Notes: a model not told the origin generated them from the letters alone. Counted from the stretch's first letter, positions 1 to 9,590 are shown. The stretch: 43,527 nucleotides of DNA from Hyphomicrobiaceae bacterium (GCA_025359165.1 JANYHG010000012.1:1-43527), one strand, 5' to 3'. Translations and numbers: made by a program.

Positions 1-344
1 AAACACAGCGCTTTGCCGCAATAGCCGTTATACGCTGCCTGCCTCGGCTGCTTCACCTCGGCTTCGTCCGATCGGCTCCCGGCCGGGGCCGGAGAACGCT
101 CACGGGCCACCCCCTTCGACCATGGGATGCAGAAACGAATATCACAATTGGTCACAACCTGCACGCGCAAGCTGTTGAAATGGCTAATGCTCGCAATTTA
201 AACATGCGCATTCGCCGGGAGACATCCTCCCCTCACGCGTTCGTGGTGCGCCGCACAAAGATCAGCCTTGATTTCGCCGCTGAGATCCAGCAAAGAAAAC
301 GAGTGTTCGTTTTGCGGAGCTGATTGGTTAATCTTGAGCGCGCT
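1..344. other. Leader region without a recognisable gene
   Basis: I see no convincing coding region, RNA gene or repeat here. A weak sigma70-like pair lies at 175-203 (TTGAAA, 17-base spacer, TTAAAC) and could drive the tetR operon that follows. No clear TetR-type operator palindrome was found by eye. Confidence 0.4.
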
Positions 345-1004
345 ATGCCGAAGCTGAAACCTGCCACGCAAGCCTTGCGCCGCGACCACATTCTCGATGT
401 GGCCGAGCGGTGTTTCGCCGTGGCCGGCTTCCATCGCACGACGATGCACGACATCTGTCGTGAGGCGCGCGTCAGTCCGGGCGCGCTCTACGTCCATTTC
501 GACAGCAAGGAAGCGCTCATCGAAGGCCTCTGCGGCCGCGACCGCGCGCAATTGACAGAGCGCCTCGAAGCGCTCTCGACAGCACGCGACTTTCTGACCG
601 CACTGCGCACACTCGGTACCCACTATTTCGTCGACGAACCCGCGCACAAGCGCCTCTTCGTTGCTGAAATGGCGGTCGAATCGACGCGCAATCCGCGTGT
701 CGCCACCATTTATCGGGCCGTCGATGCCTTCTGCCTGCAGAGCTTCGAGCGCCTGTTCGAAAACCTGATCGCCAGCGGCCGCATCGCGCCGGGTCTTGAT
801 GCGGCAAGTGTCGCGCGTGTCTTTCATCTGGTCGGCGAGGGCCTGTTCTGGCGCCGCGCCGTGCATCCCGATTTCGATTTCGACGAGATCAACGATGGTC
901 TGTTGACGATGATCGAGCGTCTGCTCAATCCGCAGTCGCCGCCAGAACATCCGCCCGCCTCTCCGCCGCAGATCGCGTCCAAAACCAAGAAGGTCGCCTT
1001 ATGA
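345..1004 (+). CDS. TetR/AcrR-family transcriptional regulator of the adjacent RND pump
   Basis: This 219-residue protein has a typical TetR N-terminal helix-turn-helix (about residues 30-58, with a TTMHDICREARVSPGALY-type segment followed by YVHFDSKEAL). The C-terminal ligand domain is divergent, as usual for the family. I chose the ATG at 345; an in-frame TTG at 324 would add seven residues. The stop codon overlaps the ATG of the next gene (ATGA at 1001-1004), so it is translationally coupled to a membrane fusion protein and an RND permease. By family precedent it represses this efflux operon and is released by a pump substrate. Ligand and operator are unknown. Confidence 0.9.
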   Translation: MPKLKPATQALRRDHILDVAERCFAVAGFHRTTMHDICREARVSPGALYVHFDSKEALIEGLCGRDRAQLTERLEALSTARDFLTALRTLGTHYFVDEPAHKRLFVAEMAVESTRNPRVATIYRAVDAFCLQSFERLFENLIASGRIAPGLDAASVARVFHLVGEGLFWRRAVHPDFDFDEINDGLLTMIERLLNPQSPPEHPPASPPQIASKTKKVAL

Positions 1005-2251
1005 GCCTCGTGTCGCGCTTGAAGTCCTCGAGATATCTGATCCTGGCCGGGCTCGGAATCGGAATCTACCTGATCGCCAATGGCACAATCCCGCTTTTCA
1101 AAAAGCCGCAGCCAATGGTCGCCGTCAAAGACAACAGTCAGGATCTGCTGGCGGCGGCAGTGGCGGTCGTGCCGGTGGCTATGGCCGACTTCGTCGAGCA
1201 GGTGGTGATCACCGGAACGCTGGTGCCGCGTGACGAGATTCTCGTCGGTCCCGAAGTCGAGGGCCTCCGGGTGGTCGAGGTCCTCGCCGACGAAGGCGAT
1301 CGCGTGAAAAAGGGGCAGATTCTCGCCCGCCTGGTCACCGATACGCTCGATGCGCAGATCGCACAGAACGACGCCGCGCAGGCGAAAGCGACGGCCACCA
1401 TCGCGCAGGCCAACGGCAATCTGGCGTCGGCCCAGGCCAAGCTGATCGAAGCGCGCAACACGTTCGATCGTGGCAAGCCGCTGCGGCAGTCCGGCTATAT
1501 TTCCGAAGCGGTACAGGACACGCGCGAGTCCGCCGCCAAGGTCGCCGAGTCCGCGCTCGTCGTCGCCCGCGACACGGTGACGGCTGCGGAAGCCGACCGC
1601 AAGCAAGTCGAGGCGCAACGGCGTGAACTCGACTGGAAGCGCAGCCGGACCGACGTTCCCGCACCCGAAGCCGGCATCATCAGTCGGCGAGTGGCCCGCG
1701 TCGGTGGCTTCGTCGCAGGGGTGGGCGATCCGATGTTCCGCATCGTCGCGCGCAATGAAGTCGAACTCGACGCAGAAGTGCTCGATACTCAGATCGCCCG
1801 GATCAAGGTCGATCAGACGGCCGCGGTGATGCTGCCGAGCGGGGGCGAAGTGACCGGCAAGGTCCGCCTGATTTCACCGGAGATCGACAAGACGACACGG
1901 CTTGGCCGGGTGCGCGTTTTCCTCGGCGACAACGAGAAACTGCGCATCGGCGGCTTTGCCCGCGGCGTGGTCACGACCGCCGCCAGCCGTGGGCTGGCCG
2001 TGCCGGCGTCGGCGATCCTGTACATCAACGGCGGCGCGAGCGTGCAGCTCGTGCGCGACAATCGCGTTGTCTCGGTGCCGGTCACGCTCGGCCTGACCAA
2101 CGGCGTCGAAACCGAAGTGCGCAGCGGGGTAATGGCCGGCGATGTCGTGGTCGCACGCTCCGGCTCGTTCCTGCGTGACGGCGATGCGGTCCGTCCGGTC
2201 ACCAAGTCGACCAAGCTGACTGAAACCAAGGCTGTGGAGCCCCGTCCATGA
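1001..2251 (+). CDS. RND efflux periplasmic adaptor (membrane fusion protein)
   Basis: A 416-residue HlyD/AcrA-type adaptor. An N-terminal membrane anchor (about residues 12-30) is followed by a lipoyl-like half motif (EVEGLRVVEVLADEGDRV, about 80-100), a coiled-coil hairpin rich in Ala, Gln and Lys (about 115-210), a second lipoyl half and beta-barrel domains. It would link the inner-membrane pump encoded next to an outer-membrane channel; no TolC-like gene lies in the window. The gene overlaps tetR upstream and the RND gene downstream, each by an ATGA junction. No Cys lipobox is seen at the N terminus, so it is probably anchored by the helix rather than by lipid. Confidence 0.93.
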   Translation: MSLVSRLKSSRYLILAGLGIGIYLIANGTIPLFKKPQPMVAVKDNSQDLLAAAVAVVPVAMADFVEQVVITGTLVPRDEILVGPEVEGLRVVEVLADEGDRVKKGQILARLVTDTLDAQIAQNDAAQAKATATIAQANGNLASAQAKLIEARNTFDRGKPLRQSGYISEAVQDTRESAAKVAESALVVARDTVTAAEADRKQVEAQRRELDWKRSRTDVPAPEAGIISRRVARVGGFVAGVGDPMFRIVARNEVELDAEVLDTQIARIKVDQTAAVMLPSGGEVTGKVRLISPEIDKTTRLGRVRVFLGDNEKLRIGGFARGVVTTAASRGLAVPASAILYINGGASVQLVRDNRVVSVPVTLGLTNGVETEVRSGVMAGDVVVARSGSFLRDGDAVRPVTKSTKLTETKAVEPRP

Positions 2252-5200
2252 GTATGAACGTTTCCGCCTGGTCGATCCGCAAGCCCGTTCCCTCGGTGAT
2301 CGGCTTCCTGATCCTGATGGTCGTCGGCTGGTCCAGTTTCAAGCAGTTGCCGATCACGCGCTTTCCCAACATCGACGTGCCGATCGTGCAGGCGCGCATC
2401 TATCAGGCGGGAGCAGCGCCCGTAGAACTCGAAACGCAGGTCACCAAGAAGATCGAAGATGCTGTCGCCGGCGTCAACGGCATCAAGCATATCTCGTCGA
2501 CCGTCACCGAGGGGTCGTCGATCACCACGATCGAATTCCGTCTCGAAATGAATTCCGATCGCGCCCTCAACGACGTCAAGGACGCGGTCGCCCGCGTGCG
2601 CTCCGATTTACCGAAAAACATCGAAGAACCCGTTGTTTCACGGCTCGACATCGAAGGTCTGCCGATCGTCACCTATGCCGCCCGCGCTCCGGGCATGACG
2701 CCCGAGCAGGTGTCGTGGTTCGTCGACGACGTGGTGATCCGCGCGCTGCAAGGCGTTAAAGGCGTCGGCTCGATCGAACGCGTCGGCGGCGTCGATCGCG
2801 AAATCCGCGTCTCGCTCGATCCCGATCGTCTGGCGGCTTTCGGTGTCACGGCGGGCGACGTCAACCGGCAGGTGCGCGCCACCAACATCGATCTCGCCGG
2901 CGGACGCGGCGAAATCGCCGGCCGCGAACAGGCCATCCGCACGCTGGCCGGAAAAGGCAATGTCGCAGCGCTCGCCAGCACCATGATCTCGCTGCCGAAG
3001 GGGCGAAAGGTGCGTCTCGATCAATTGGGCACCGTCGCGGACGGCGCCGCCGAGCCGCGCATTTTTGCAACCTATAACACGCAGCCGGTGGTGGCTTTCT
3101 CCGTCGTGCGTGCGAAAGGCGCGAGTGACACCACAGTTTCGGCGGATATCGACCGGGCGGTGCAGGCGATCGCCAAGGCCAACCCCGATGTCGAGTTGAA
3201 GCTGATCGACACCACCACGACAGCCGTGCGCGGTGCCTACGAGTCGACCATGCACACGCTGCTGGAAGGCGCGGCTTTGGCCATCCTCGTCGTGCTGGTG
3301 TTCCTGAAAGACATCCGCGCGACCATCATCACCGCGATCGCGCTGCCGCTGTCGATCATCCCGGCGTATTTCGTGCTCGACCTCTTGGGCTTCTCGCTCA
3401 ATCTGGTGTCACTGCTGGCGATCACCATCGCGACAGGCATTCTCGTCGACGACGCCATCGTCGAAATCGAAAATATCGTCCGTCACATGCGGGACGGAAA
3501 ATCGGCCTACCGCGCGTCGCTCGAAGCCGCCGAGGAGATTGGCCTCGCGGTCATGGCGATCACGGCGACGATCATCGCCGTGTTCACCCCCGTCAGTTTC
3601 ATGGGCGGCATCGCCGGGCAGTACTTCAAGCAGTTCGGCCTGACGGTCGCGATCTCGGTGTTTTTCTCGCTGCTCGTCGCCCGCTTCGTCACGCCGATGC
3701 TGGCGGCCTACTTCCTGCGCAGCGGTGGCGAAGAAGAACCGGAGCCCGCCTGGCTTCGCCTCTACACGCGTCTCGTGCGCTGGTCGGTCAAGCATCGCTT
3801 CATCACCGTCGGCCTGGGTCTGGCGATTTTTGCCGGCTCCATCGGCTCGTTCTTCCTGTTGCCATCGGCGTTCATTCCAACCGACGACTCCGGTCGCGCG
3901 CTGCTCGCCATCGAACTGCCACCCGGCACCATGCTGGCCGACACGCGCAAGATCACCAACGACATCACTGAGCGCATCGTCCAGCGTGCCGACGTCAAAA
4001 GCGTGTTCGTCAACGGCGGCAAGCTGCTGGGCACGGGCGCCGAAGTGCGCAAGGCGACGCTGGTGATCAACCTCGCCGACAAGGAGCAGCGCAAACTTTC
4101 GCAGACGCAGATCTCCGAAGAGATCGGCCGCGACCTCGCGCTGGTGCCGGACATGCGGTATTGGTTCTTGCGCGACAACGGCCAGCGCGGCTTTGCGCTC
4201 GTCGTGACGGGCCGCGATGCTGCGGCGGTCAGTCGGGTGGCCGCCGATCTCACCAGTCAGTCCAAGCGCGTCGTGGGCGACAAGGGGCAGGCGCTGCTGA
4301 CCAACGTCAGTTCCACCGCCGAACTCGATCGCCCGGAGTTGCGCGTGCGGCCGAAAACCGAACTTGCCGCCGATCTCGGCATCACCACCGACGTCATTTC
4401 CGAGGCCGTGCGCATCGGCACGATCGGCGACGTCGACGCCAACCTGGCCAAGCTCAACATCGACGATCGACAGATCCCGATCCGGGTCGAACTCGACGTC
4501 TCGGCGCGCGGCGATCGCCAGACGATCGAGAACCTGCGCGTGGCTACGGCGGCCGGTGGTACGGTGCCACTGTCGCAGGTCGCCGACTTCGAATTGAGCC
4601 AGGGTCCGACGGCGATCGATCGCTACGATCGTCAGCGCCGCGTGCAGATCGGTGGCGACCTCGCAGGCACCACGCCGCTCGGCGAAGCGTTGGCGGCTGT
4701 CATGAAGCAGCCAGCGGCGCAGAAGCTGCCCGCCGGGGTCGAGATCAAGCAGTTCGGTGACGCCGAAGTCATGAAAGAGGTGTTCGAAAGCTTCGCCAAG
4801 GCGATGGGGCTCGGCATCATGATGGTCTATGCGGTGCTGGTTCTGCTGTTCGGGTCGTTCCTGCAGCCGATCACGATCCTGTTCTCGCTGCCGTTGTCGA
4901 TCGGTGGTGCCATCGTCGCGCTGGCGCTGACCGGGCAGGCGGTGAGTTTGCCTGTTGTCATCGGCATTCTCATGCTGATGGGCATCGTCACCAAGAACGC
5001 CATCATGCTCGTCGACTTCACCGTCGAGCAGATCGCCAAGGGCATGTCGCGCGCCGACGCCATCGTCGACGCCGGCCGCAAGCGCGCACGGCCCATCGTC
5101 ATGACCACCATCGCCATGGTCGGCGGCATGTTGCCTGCGGCGCTGAACGCAGGCTCTGGCGGCGAGTTCCGCGTGCCGATGGCCATCGCCGTCATCGGCG

Positions 5201-5409
5201 GCCTGTTGTCGTCGACGGTACTGTCGCTGGTCTTCGTGCCGGCCGTGTTCGCGGTGCTCGACGACGTCGGCAACCTGACGTGGCGCATCTTCGGCCGCTT
5301 CGTCGGGCCGTCGGACGAGGCCGACACCGCGTTCCCCGCCGCCGCATCACACATCGTGCCGGAGAGCCGAAATCCCAGTCCGACCGTGCATTCGATCGCG
5401 GCGGAGTAG
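2248..5409 (+). CDS. RND-family efflux permease (AcrB/HAE1 type)
   Basis: At 1053 residues this has the usual size of a hydrophobe/amphiphile exporter. The N terminus (SIRKPVPSVIGFLILMVVG) is the classic first transmembrane helix. The proton-relay residues are visible: LVDDAIVEIEN in TM4 matches the paired aspartates of AcrB, and GIVTKNAIMLVDF in TM10 carries the equivalent of Lys940. Two large periplasmic loops lie between TM1/TM2 and TM7/TM8. It exports substrates by proton antiport with the adaptor encoded upstream. Start and operon position are fixed by the 4-base overlap with the adaptor gene. Substrate cannot be judged from sequence; a drug, solvent or lipid role is possible. Confidence 0.95.
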   Translation: MSMNVSAWSIRKPVPSVIGFLILMVVGWSSFKQLPITRFPNIDVPIVQARIYQAGAAPVELETQVTKKIEDAVAGVNGIKHISSTVTEGSSITTIEFRLEMNSDRALNDVKDAVARVRSDLPKNIEEPVVSRLDIEGLPIVTYAARAPGMTPEQVSWFVDDVVIRALQGVKGVGSIERVGGVDREIRVSLDPDRLAAFGVTAGDVNRQVRATNIDLAGGRGEIAGREQAIRTLAGKGNVAALASTMISLPKGRKVRLDQLGTVADGAAEPRIFATYNTQPVVAFSVVRAKGASDTTVSADIDRAVQAIAKANPDVELKLIDTTTTAVRGAYESTMHTLLEGAALAILVVLVFLKDIRATIITAIALPLSIIPAYFVLDLLGFSLNLVSLLAITIATGILVDDAIVEIENIVRHMRDGKSAYRASLEAAEEIGLAVMAITATIIAVFTPVSFMGGIAGQYFKQFGLTVAISVFFSLLVARFVTPMLAAYFLRSGGEEEPEPAWLRLYTRLVRWSVKHRFITVGLGLAIFAGSIGSFFLLPSAFIPTDDSGRALLAIELPPGTMLADTRKITNDITERIVQRADVKSVFVNGGKLLGTGAEVRKATLVINLADKEQRKLSQTQISEEIGRDLALVPDMRYWFLRDNGQRGFALVVTGRDAAAVSRVAADLTSQSKRVVGDKGQALLTNVSSTAELDRPELRVRPKTELAADLGITTDVISEAVRIGTIGDVDANLAKLNIDDRQIPIRVELDVSARGDRQTIENLRVATAAGGTVPLSQVADFELSQGPTAIDRYDRQRRVQIGGDLAGTTPLGEALAAVMKQPAAQKLPAGVEIKQFGDAEVMKEVFESFAKAMGLGIMMVYAVLVLLFGSFLQPITILFSLPLSIGGAIVALALTGQAVSLPVVIGILMLMGIVTKNAIMLVDFTVEQIAKGMSRADAIVDAGRKRARPIVMTTIAMVGGMLPAALNAGSGGEFRVPMAIAVIGGLLSSTVLSLVFVPAVFAVLDDVGNLTWRIFGRFVGPSDEADTAFPAAASHIVPESRNPSPTVHSIAAE

Positions 5410-5550
5410 GCGGCTTCGATCGACAGGCGTTTGCAACTTCTGCGAACGCCGCGTGTTACCGAGGGACTAGCGCGACGCTTCGAAGGCGGCCACGCACGTG
5501 GGATAACGTCGGATCGTGTCAGCTCTGGCACGCGCACCAAGGCTTACCTC

Positions 5551-6381
5551 ATGCGCGCATTTATCGAAAAGACCTTCGGCAGCATCCCGAAGGCAGGACT
5601 GCTCGCCGAGGGCGTAGTGCTCCTGCTCACCGGGATCGGGTTCGCTATCGGAAGCCCCGCTGTAACATGGCTTTGGCCGCTCATGGATCAGTCGATGACC
5701 GGCGTTCTGTTGGCGGCACTGCTGGTGTCCTACGGCAGCGGCAGCATCTTTGTTGCGTGCACGGTGGACTGGCGCGCGGCGACGAGCGGCGGCGCACTTG
5801 CACTCGTTATCGGATTTGGCGGTTTCGCACTCGCGATGGCGTGGAATGCGTTCACGGGGCAGGGACCACGAGCGCTGCCACAGGCCATCGTGCTCGGAAT
5901 GATCGCTTTAGGCTCGGCCTACGTCTTCTATGCCAGCCTTCGTGGTGGTCCTAAGTCTGAGCAATTCAGCTTACCGCCCGCGCCGCTCATGTTGCGCGGG
6001 GGACTGCTGGTGCTGGCGCTCGGGGTGGCGGTGCTGGGTTTCGGCCTGTTGGCGGGTTGGCAAGGCATGTTGCCCTGGCGTGTCGATGCGACGACGGCTG
6101 TTCTCGTCGGTTGGCTCTTCATCGGCTTCGCAGCAGACTATGTGCTGACCTCGCTGCAGGGCAGCACCTCGGCCTGCGAAACGCTGCTGTGCGGACTGTT
6201 CGTGTACGATGCCGTGCTTCTCTTTCCGTTGCTCAACCGCGTGATGGCACCGTCCTCCGAGGCGCACGCGATCCTGTTCGAGACCATCGTCGGCGTCGTG
6301 GCGACGGCGGCGTTCGCCGCGTATTATCTCGCACGCGGCTACGGCCGGACTTGGCACTGGTCGAATGCGCTGTCGGCGTAA
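5551..6381 (+). CDS. Polytopic membrane protein of unknown function
   Basis: The 276-residue product consists almost wholly of hydrophobic segments, about eight predicted helices (for example GLLAEGVVLLLTGIGFAIGS, VLLAALLVSYGSGSIFVACT and GLLVLALGVAVLGFGLLAG). I do not recognise a family signature or conserved polar motif. The frame is open back to 5431, but the preceding 40 residues are basic and unlike a membrane protein, so I prefer the ATG at 5551 although its ribosome-binding site is weak. It lies 141 bases after the RND gene and ends one base short of the convergent patatin gene. It may be a passenger of the efflux operon or an independent unit. Confidence 0.65.
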   Translation: MRAFIEKTFGSIPKAGLLAEGVVLLLTGIGFAIGSPAVTWLWPLMDQSMTGVLLAALLVSYGSGSIFVACTVDWRAATSGGALALVIGFGGFALAMAWNAFTGQGPRALPQAIVLGMIALGSAYVFYASLRGGPKSEQFSLPPAPLMLRGGLLVLALGVAVLGFGLLAGWQGMLPWRVDATTAVLVGWLFIGFAADYVLTSLQGSTSACETLLCGLFVYDAVLLFPLLNRVMAPSSEAHAILFETIVGVVATAAFAAYYLARGYGRTWHWSNALSA

Positions 6382-6382
6382 C

Positions 6383-8176
6383 TCAGGAGCTCCCTGACAT
6401 CGTGGACAATTGCAGCCTTTCGATTTCGCGTTGCGCGTACGCATAGCCAAACCGCCTGAGTTCATCGTGTTTGTGCCAATCGAGATGCGAAATACCGGTC
6501 GGCAGCACGGGTTCGAGCAGCACATCTTGTGGGCCGATCTCCGCGCGCACGTTGCGGCTGTGCAGCATCAAGCTTCGCACCAGCACCGCTTGCGGACTGG
6601 GACCGCGCGGCAGTCGATCGCGTCCGCGCGACGTCAGACTGCCCATGATCAACTGCCGGCGCGAGGGCGCGGGACCGTCGGCTCCTTTGTGCGTATCGAG
6701 CGTCGGCACCTGGAAATCGATCACGACATTGGGCCCCGCCTTCAGTGCGTGCATGCTCCTGACCGGAACATTCTCCAGCAGGCCACCATCCACCAGCATG
6801 TCGCCATCTTCGTTATAAACCGGCGGTAGCAGCGCCGGAATCGTGCAGGATGCCCGCACCGCATGCCAGAGCGGGCCGGTCCGATGGCAATGCACGCTGT
6901 TGCGCGACAGGTTCGTCGAGACGGCAAAAAACGGCACCGGCAAGTCGGCAATATCGATCGCGGTGTAGTGTTCTAGGAACGCCGCATCGAGCACAGTCGG
7001 ATCGAACAGACTATAGCGCGGCAACGTCCACCGGCTCAGCGCCCTGCGCTTCACAAAGACGTCGTGCGCGCGGCGTTCGATTTCGTCGGGGTCGGCACCT
7101 ATGGCAAATGCCGCCGTCATGGCAGCGCCACCGCTGGCACCGCCCAGCATATCGAAGATCATCCCCGCCTCGCGGAAGGCCTGATAGAAGCCGATATGCG
7201 CGGTGCTGAATGCGCCGCCGCCGCAAGCGATCAGACCCAGCGCCCGGTCGGTCAGGAAACGGAACAGGCGCTCATAGTCGGCACTCTCGCCGAGAACCAC
7301 ATGATGATGCATCGTGCACCAAGGCCTTGCTTCGAGCCAGTTGCGCGTGCCGCTGAATGTGCCGGCGTGCTCGTGCAACAGCGCAAGTCGAATCCGGCCG
7401 GGCTTGTGCCGTGCGGCTGCGTACTGTTCGAGATCCGTCACGCCATGACCGGTGTCGGATTTTTTCTCGCCGACGCACAGCACCAGATCGGCCTGCCGTA
7501 TCGCTTTTTGCGACCACTGGCTCAACGCGGGATCGGCGACGAAAACCACCGCATCGTATCGGCTTTCGACCTCGTTGAGCCATTGGCCTGCGTCGGGACC
7601 GTCCGATCGCATTTTTTCGTAGTCGGCTGCATCGACGAACAACGCGTTCACGTGGCGCTGAAACACGGTTCGCAGACGCTGCATGAACTCGGGATTGATC
7701 TGAGTGTCACCGATCGGCAGCAGGCAGAAGGTTTTTGGCTGCGGGCGGGCCGGGGCCTTGCCGCGCGACGATGTGGTCTCGGCCAGCCGACGCGCGAGCG
7801 TGGCGGTGACTGTCGCCAAGATTCGCGGCGATGCGCGTGCGAGCGCGTCGAACTCATCGCGGTCGAGCTTCAGGACGATGCTGTCTCGTTCGGCGACGAT
7901 ATTGGCGGTTCGTGATCCACCCGCAAAAAATGCGATTTCACCGATCGGCAAACCGGCACCGATCTCGGCAACGGGATCGGGCTCATCGTCGCGCATCACC
8001 GCAAATCGCCCACTCACCACGAGATAGAGAGCATCTGCTGGCGCACCCTGGCGGAACAGCAGTTGCCCCCGCTCCACCACGATCAGCCTGGACACGCTTT
8101 CGAGGTGCCGTAGATCCTCCACTGGAAGATCTCGAAAGGCGTCGATTGCGGTCAGACTGACCGGCGGCTCTTTCAT
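6383..8176 (-). CDS. Patatin-like phospholipase with N-terminal cyclic-nucleotide-binding domain (NTE type)
   Basis: A 597-residue two-domain protein. Residues 15-130 form a cyclic-nucleotide-binding domain with the phosphate-binding cassette PIGEIAFFAGGSRTA (Gly79, Glu80, Arg89, Thr90). Residues 310-480 are patatin, with nucleophile Ser348 in GGASGG and dyad Asp463 in LVDGGLLENVP. The middle section (148-270) resembles the linker of the neuropathy-target-esterase group. The glycine-rich oxyanion loop reads CGGGAFSTAH, lacking the usual Arg of GGGxRG. By family it hydrolyses phospholipid or lysophospholipid at the membrane, possibly gated by cAMP or cGMP. The ATG at 8176 has AAAGGA 6 bases upstream and overlaps the channel gene by ATGA, so the pair is co-translated. 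Confidence 0.9.
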   Translation of the reverse strand: MKEPPVSLTAIDAFRDLPVEDLRHLESVSRLIVVERGQLLFRQGAPADALYLVVSGRFAVMRDDEPDPVAEIGAGLPIGEIAFFAGGSRTANIVAERDSIVLKLDRDEFDALARASPRILATVTATLARRLAETTSSRGKAPARPQPKTFCLLPIGDTQINPEFMQRLRTVFQRHVNALFVDAADYEKMRSDGPDAGQWLNEVESRYDAVVFVADPALSQWSQKAIRQADLVLCVGEKKSDTGHGVTDLEQYAAARHKPGRIRLALLHEHAGTFSGTRNWLEARPWCTMHHHVVLGESADYERLFRFLTDRALGLIACGGGAFSTAHIGFYQAFREAGMIFDMLGGASGGAAMTAAFAIGADPDEIERRAHDVFVKRRALSRWTLPRYSLFDPTVLDAAFLEHYTAIDIADLPVPFFAVSTNLSRNSVHCHRTGPLWHAVRASCTIPALLPPVYNEDGDMLVDGGLLENVPVRSMHALKAGPNVVIDFQVPTLDTHKGADGPAPSRRQLIMGSLTSRGRDRLPRGPSPQAVLVRSLMLHSRNVRAEIGPQDVLLEPVLPTGISHLDWHKHDELRRFGYAYAQREIERLQLSTMSGSS

Positions 8177-9360
8177 GGTGCAGTCCTTTCGATTTCGCGA
8201 CCGGTCGCGCCCCGTGCTTGCGCAAGCCGGTGCACGGTTTCGGCAATCTCGGGATTGCGCTGTACCAACCGGTAGAAATCGCTCGCATCGAGAACCAGCA
8301 GATCCGTGGCCCGCACGGCGATCACGGTCGCATTGCGGCGCTCCTGCAGCAGCAGCGCCATCTCGCCGAAATAGTCGCCTTCCGAGAGTTGCACCGTGGT
8401 ATCGCCGCTCGAAACGTCGACCAGACCGCTGGCGATCAGATACATGCAATCGCCCCGGTCGCCCTTTTGCACGATCACGGTCGCGGCCGGCACGGTGCGC
8501 GCCGAAAGCATGCCGATCAGATCGGAAATAGATGCGGCATCGAGGCGGGAGAACAACGGGATGCGGGCGAGCATGGCGAACGTGATGATAAAATCGCGGC
8601 GCCTGATTTCTTCGTAAAATCCGCGCCCGATAATGGCGACCGGTAGGGCCAAGCAAAAAATCCCCAGCATCACGGTCACCACCGCAATGATGCGGCCAAG
8701 CGCGGTGATCGGCTCCGGGCCGGGTCCACCGATTTTTGCGAGCATCGACGCCGCCCACCAGAGCGCCTTCGGCATGTCGCCGAACCGCTCGGGTTGCAGC
8801 CCCCCTTCGGCCGCATGGATCGCAGCCGCCGCCAGCAGCAACACGCCCGCGAAGATCACCACACAGGCCAACAGCGCGCGCCGCTCCGCCCTCAGCACCG
8901 ATCCGATGGTACCAAGGGCCGGCGAATAGCGCGCCAGCTTCAGAAAACGGATGAGACGCGTCAGCCGGATCAGTGCGACCTGCGGGAAGGCGGTCTCGAG
9001 CACGAACGGCAGCAGTGCCAGCGCGTCGATCAGCATCAGTGGCGTCGAGGCGTACCGCAAGCGCGCGCCGGCAGCACTGAAACGTTGCAGCAACGGATGC
9101 TCCGGTGACGTCCACAGCCGCGCCACATATTCGACCAGAAACACCAGGACGCAGCAACGGTCGAACACCTGCAAGCGCATCAGAACGGCGGGCGGTAACT
9201 CCGGGATCGTCTGCGCGGCGACCGCTGCGACGTTGGCGTTGATAACCACGATCAGGAACCAGTCCAGCAGCCGCGAGCCGAGGTCGCGCCGACGACTGTG
9301 CTCGAGCATCTGGTAGGCGCGCTGGCGCACGCTTGCGCCGTCGGGCGGTGCGGCGGACAC
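8173..9360 (-). CDS. Six-helix cyclic-nucleotide-binding channel with non-canonical pore
   Basis: A 395-residue homologue of the Mesorhizobium MloK1 channel: six membrane helices, pore loop, then a C-terminal cyclic-nucleotide-binding domain (from about residue 265; cassette FGEMALLLQERRNA). S4 has five evenly spaced basic residues (Arg132, 135, 138, Lys141, Arg144). Aligned from memory with MloK1 without gaps, the selectivity filter TTGYGD is replaced by KIGGPG (209-214), so K+ selectivity is doubtful. The GTG at 9360 is preferred because GGAG lies 8 bases upstream; a TTG at 9492 or ATG at 9309 are alternatives. It overlaps the patatin gene by ATGA, suggesting that ligand binding, membrane state and lipid hydrolysis are linked. 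Confidence 0.85.
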   Translation of the reverse strand: MSAAPPDGASVRQRAYQMLEHSRRRDLGSRLLDWFLIVVINANVAAVAAQTIPELPPAVLMRLQVFDRCCVLVFLVEYVARLWTSPEHPLLQRFSAAGARLRYASTPLMLIDALALLPFVLETAFPQVALIRLTRLIRFLKLARYSPALGTIGSVLRAERRALLACVVIFAGVLLLAAAAIHAAEGGLQPERFGDMPKALWWAASMLAKIGGPGPEPITALGRIIAVVTVMLGIFCLALPVAIIGRGFYEEIRRRDFIITFAMLARIPLFSRLDAASISDLIGMLSARTVPAATVIVQKGDRGDCMYLIASGLVDVSSGDTTVQLSEGDYFGEMALLLQERRNATVIAVRATDLLVLDASDFYRLVQRNPEIAETVHRLAQARGATGREIERTAP

Positions 9361-9549
9361 TTTCTGGGCTCCGGAACGAGGACCGACGGCGGCCAGGACG
9401 GCGGCCGACCTGAGCGATTTGACGTCCCCACATTGATGCAGCAACGGCGCTCGAAGTCCAGACTGTCCAGACTGCCGATCCGGCAATGCCAAGAAATTCC
9501 CGCCAGAGCCTTAACTGCGGCCGACGCTCGCGGCGAACACGACGCGCTC

Positions 9550-9590
9550 TGTTTCACCGGGAACAGCGCTGAAATTCGGGCCCCTGCATA
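9550..9590 (+). promoter_or_regulatory. CRP-type palindrome and promoter, acyltransferase gene (site A)
   Basis: TGTTTC-ACCG-GGAACA (9550-9565), followed by GCGC. One half-site position departs from the consensus TGTTCC. A weak -10-like TGCATA lies 20 bases after GGAAC. The site is 70 bases upstream of the ATG at 9636. As a palindrome it could also act on the divergent channel gene, but no matching -10 is clear on that side. Confidence 0.65.

Noticed and set aside
6383-9433. One very long minus-strand frame suggesting a 1016-residue fusion protein
   Set aside because: The part above 8176 is Arg-rich shadow sequence of the channel gene. The patatin start at 8176 has its own ribosome-binding site and ATGA overlap.
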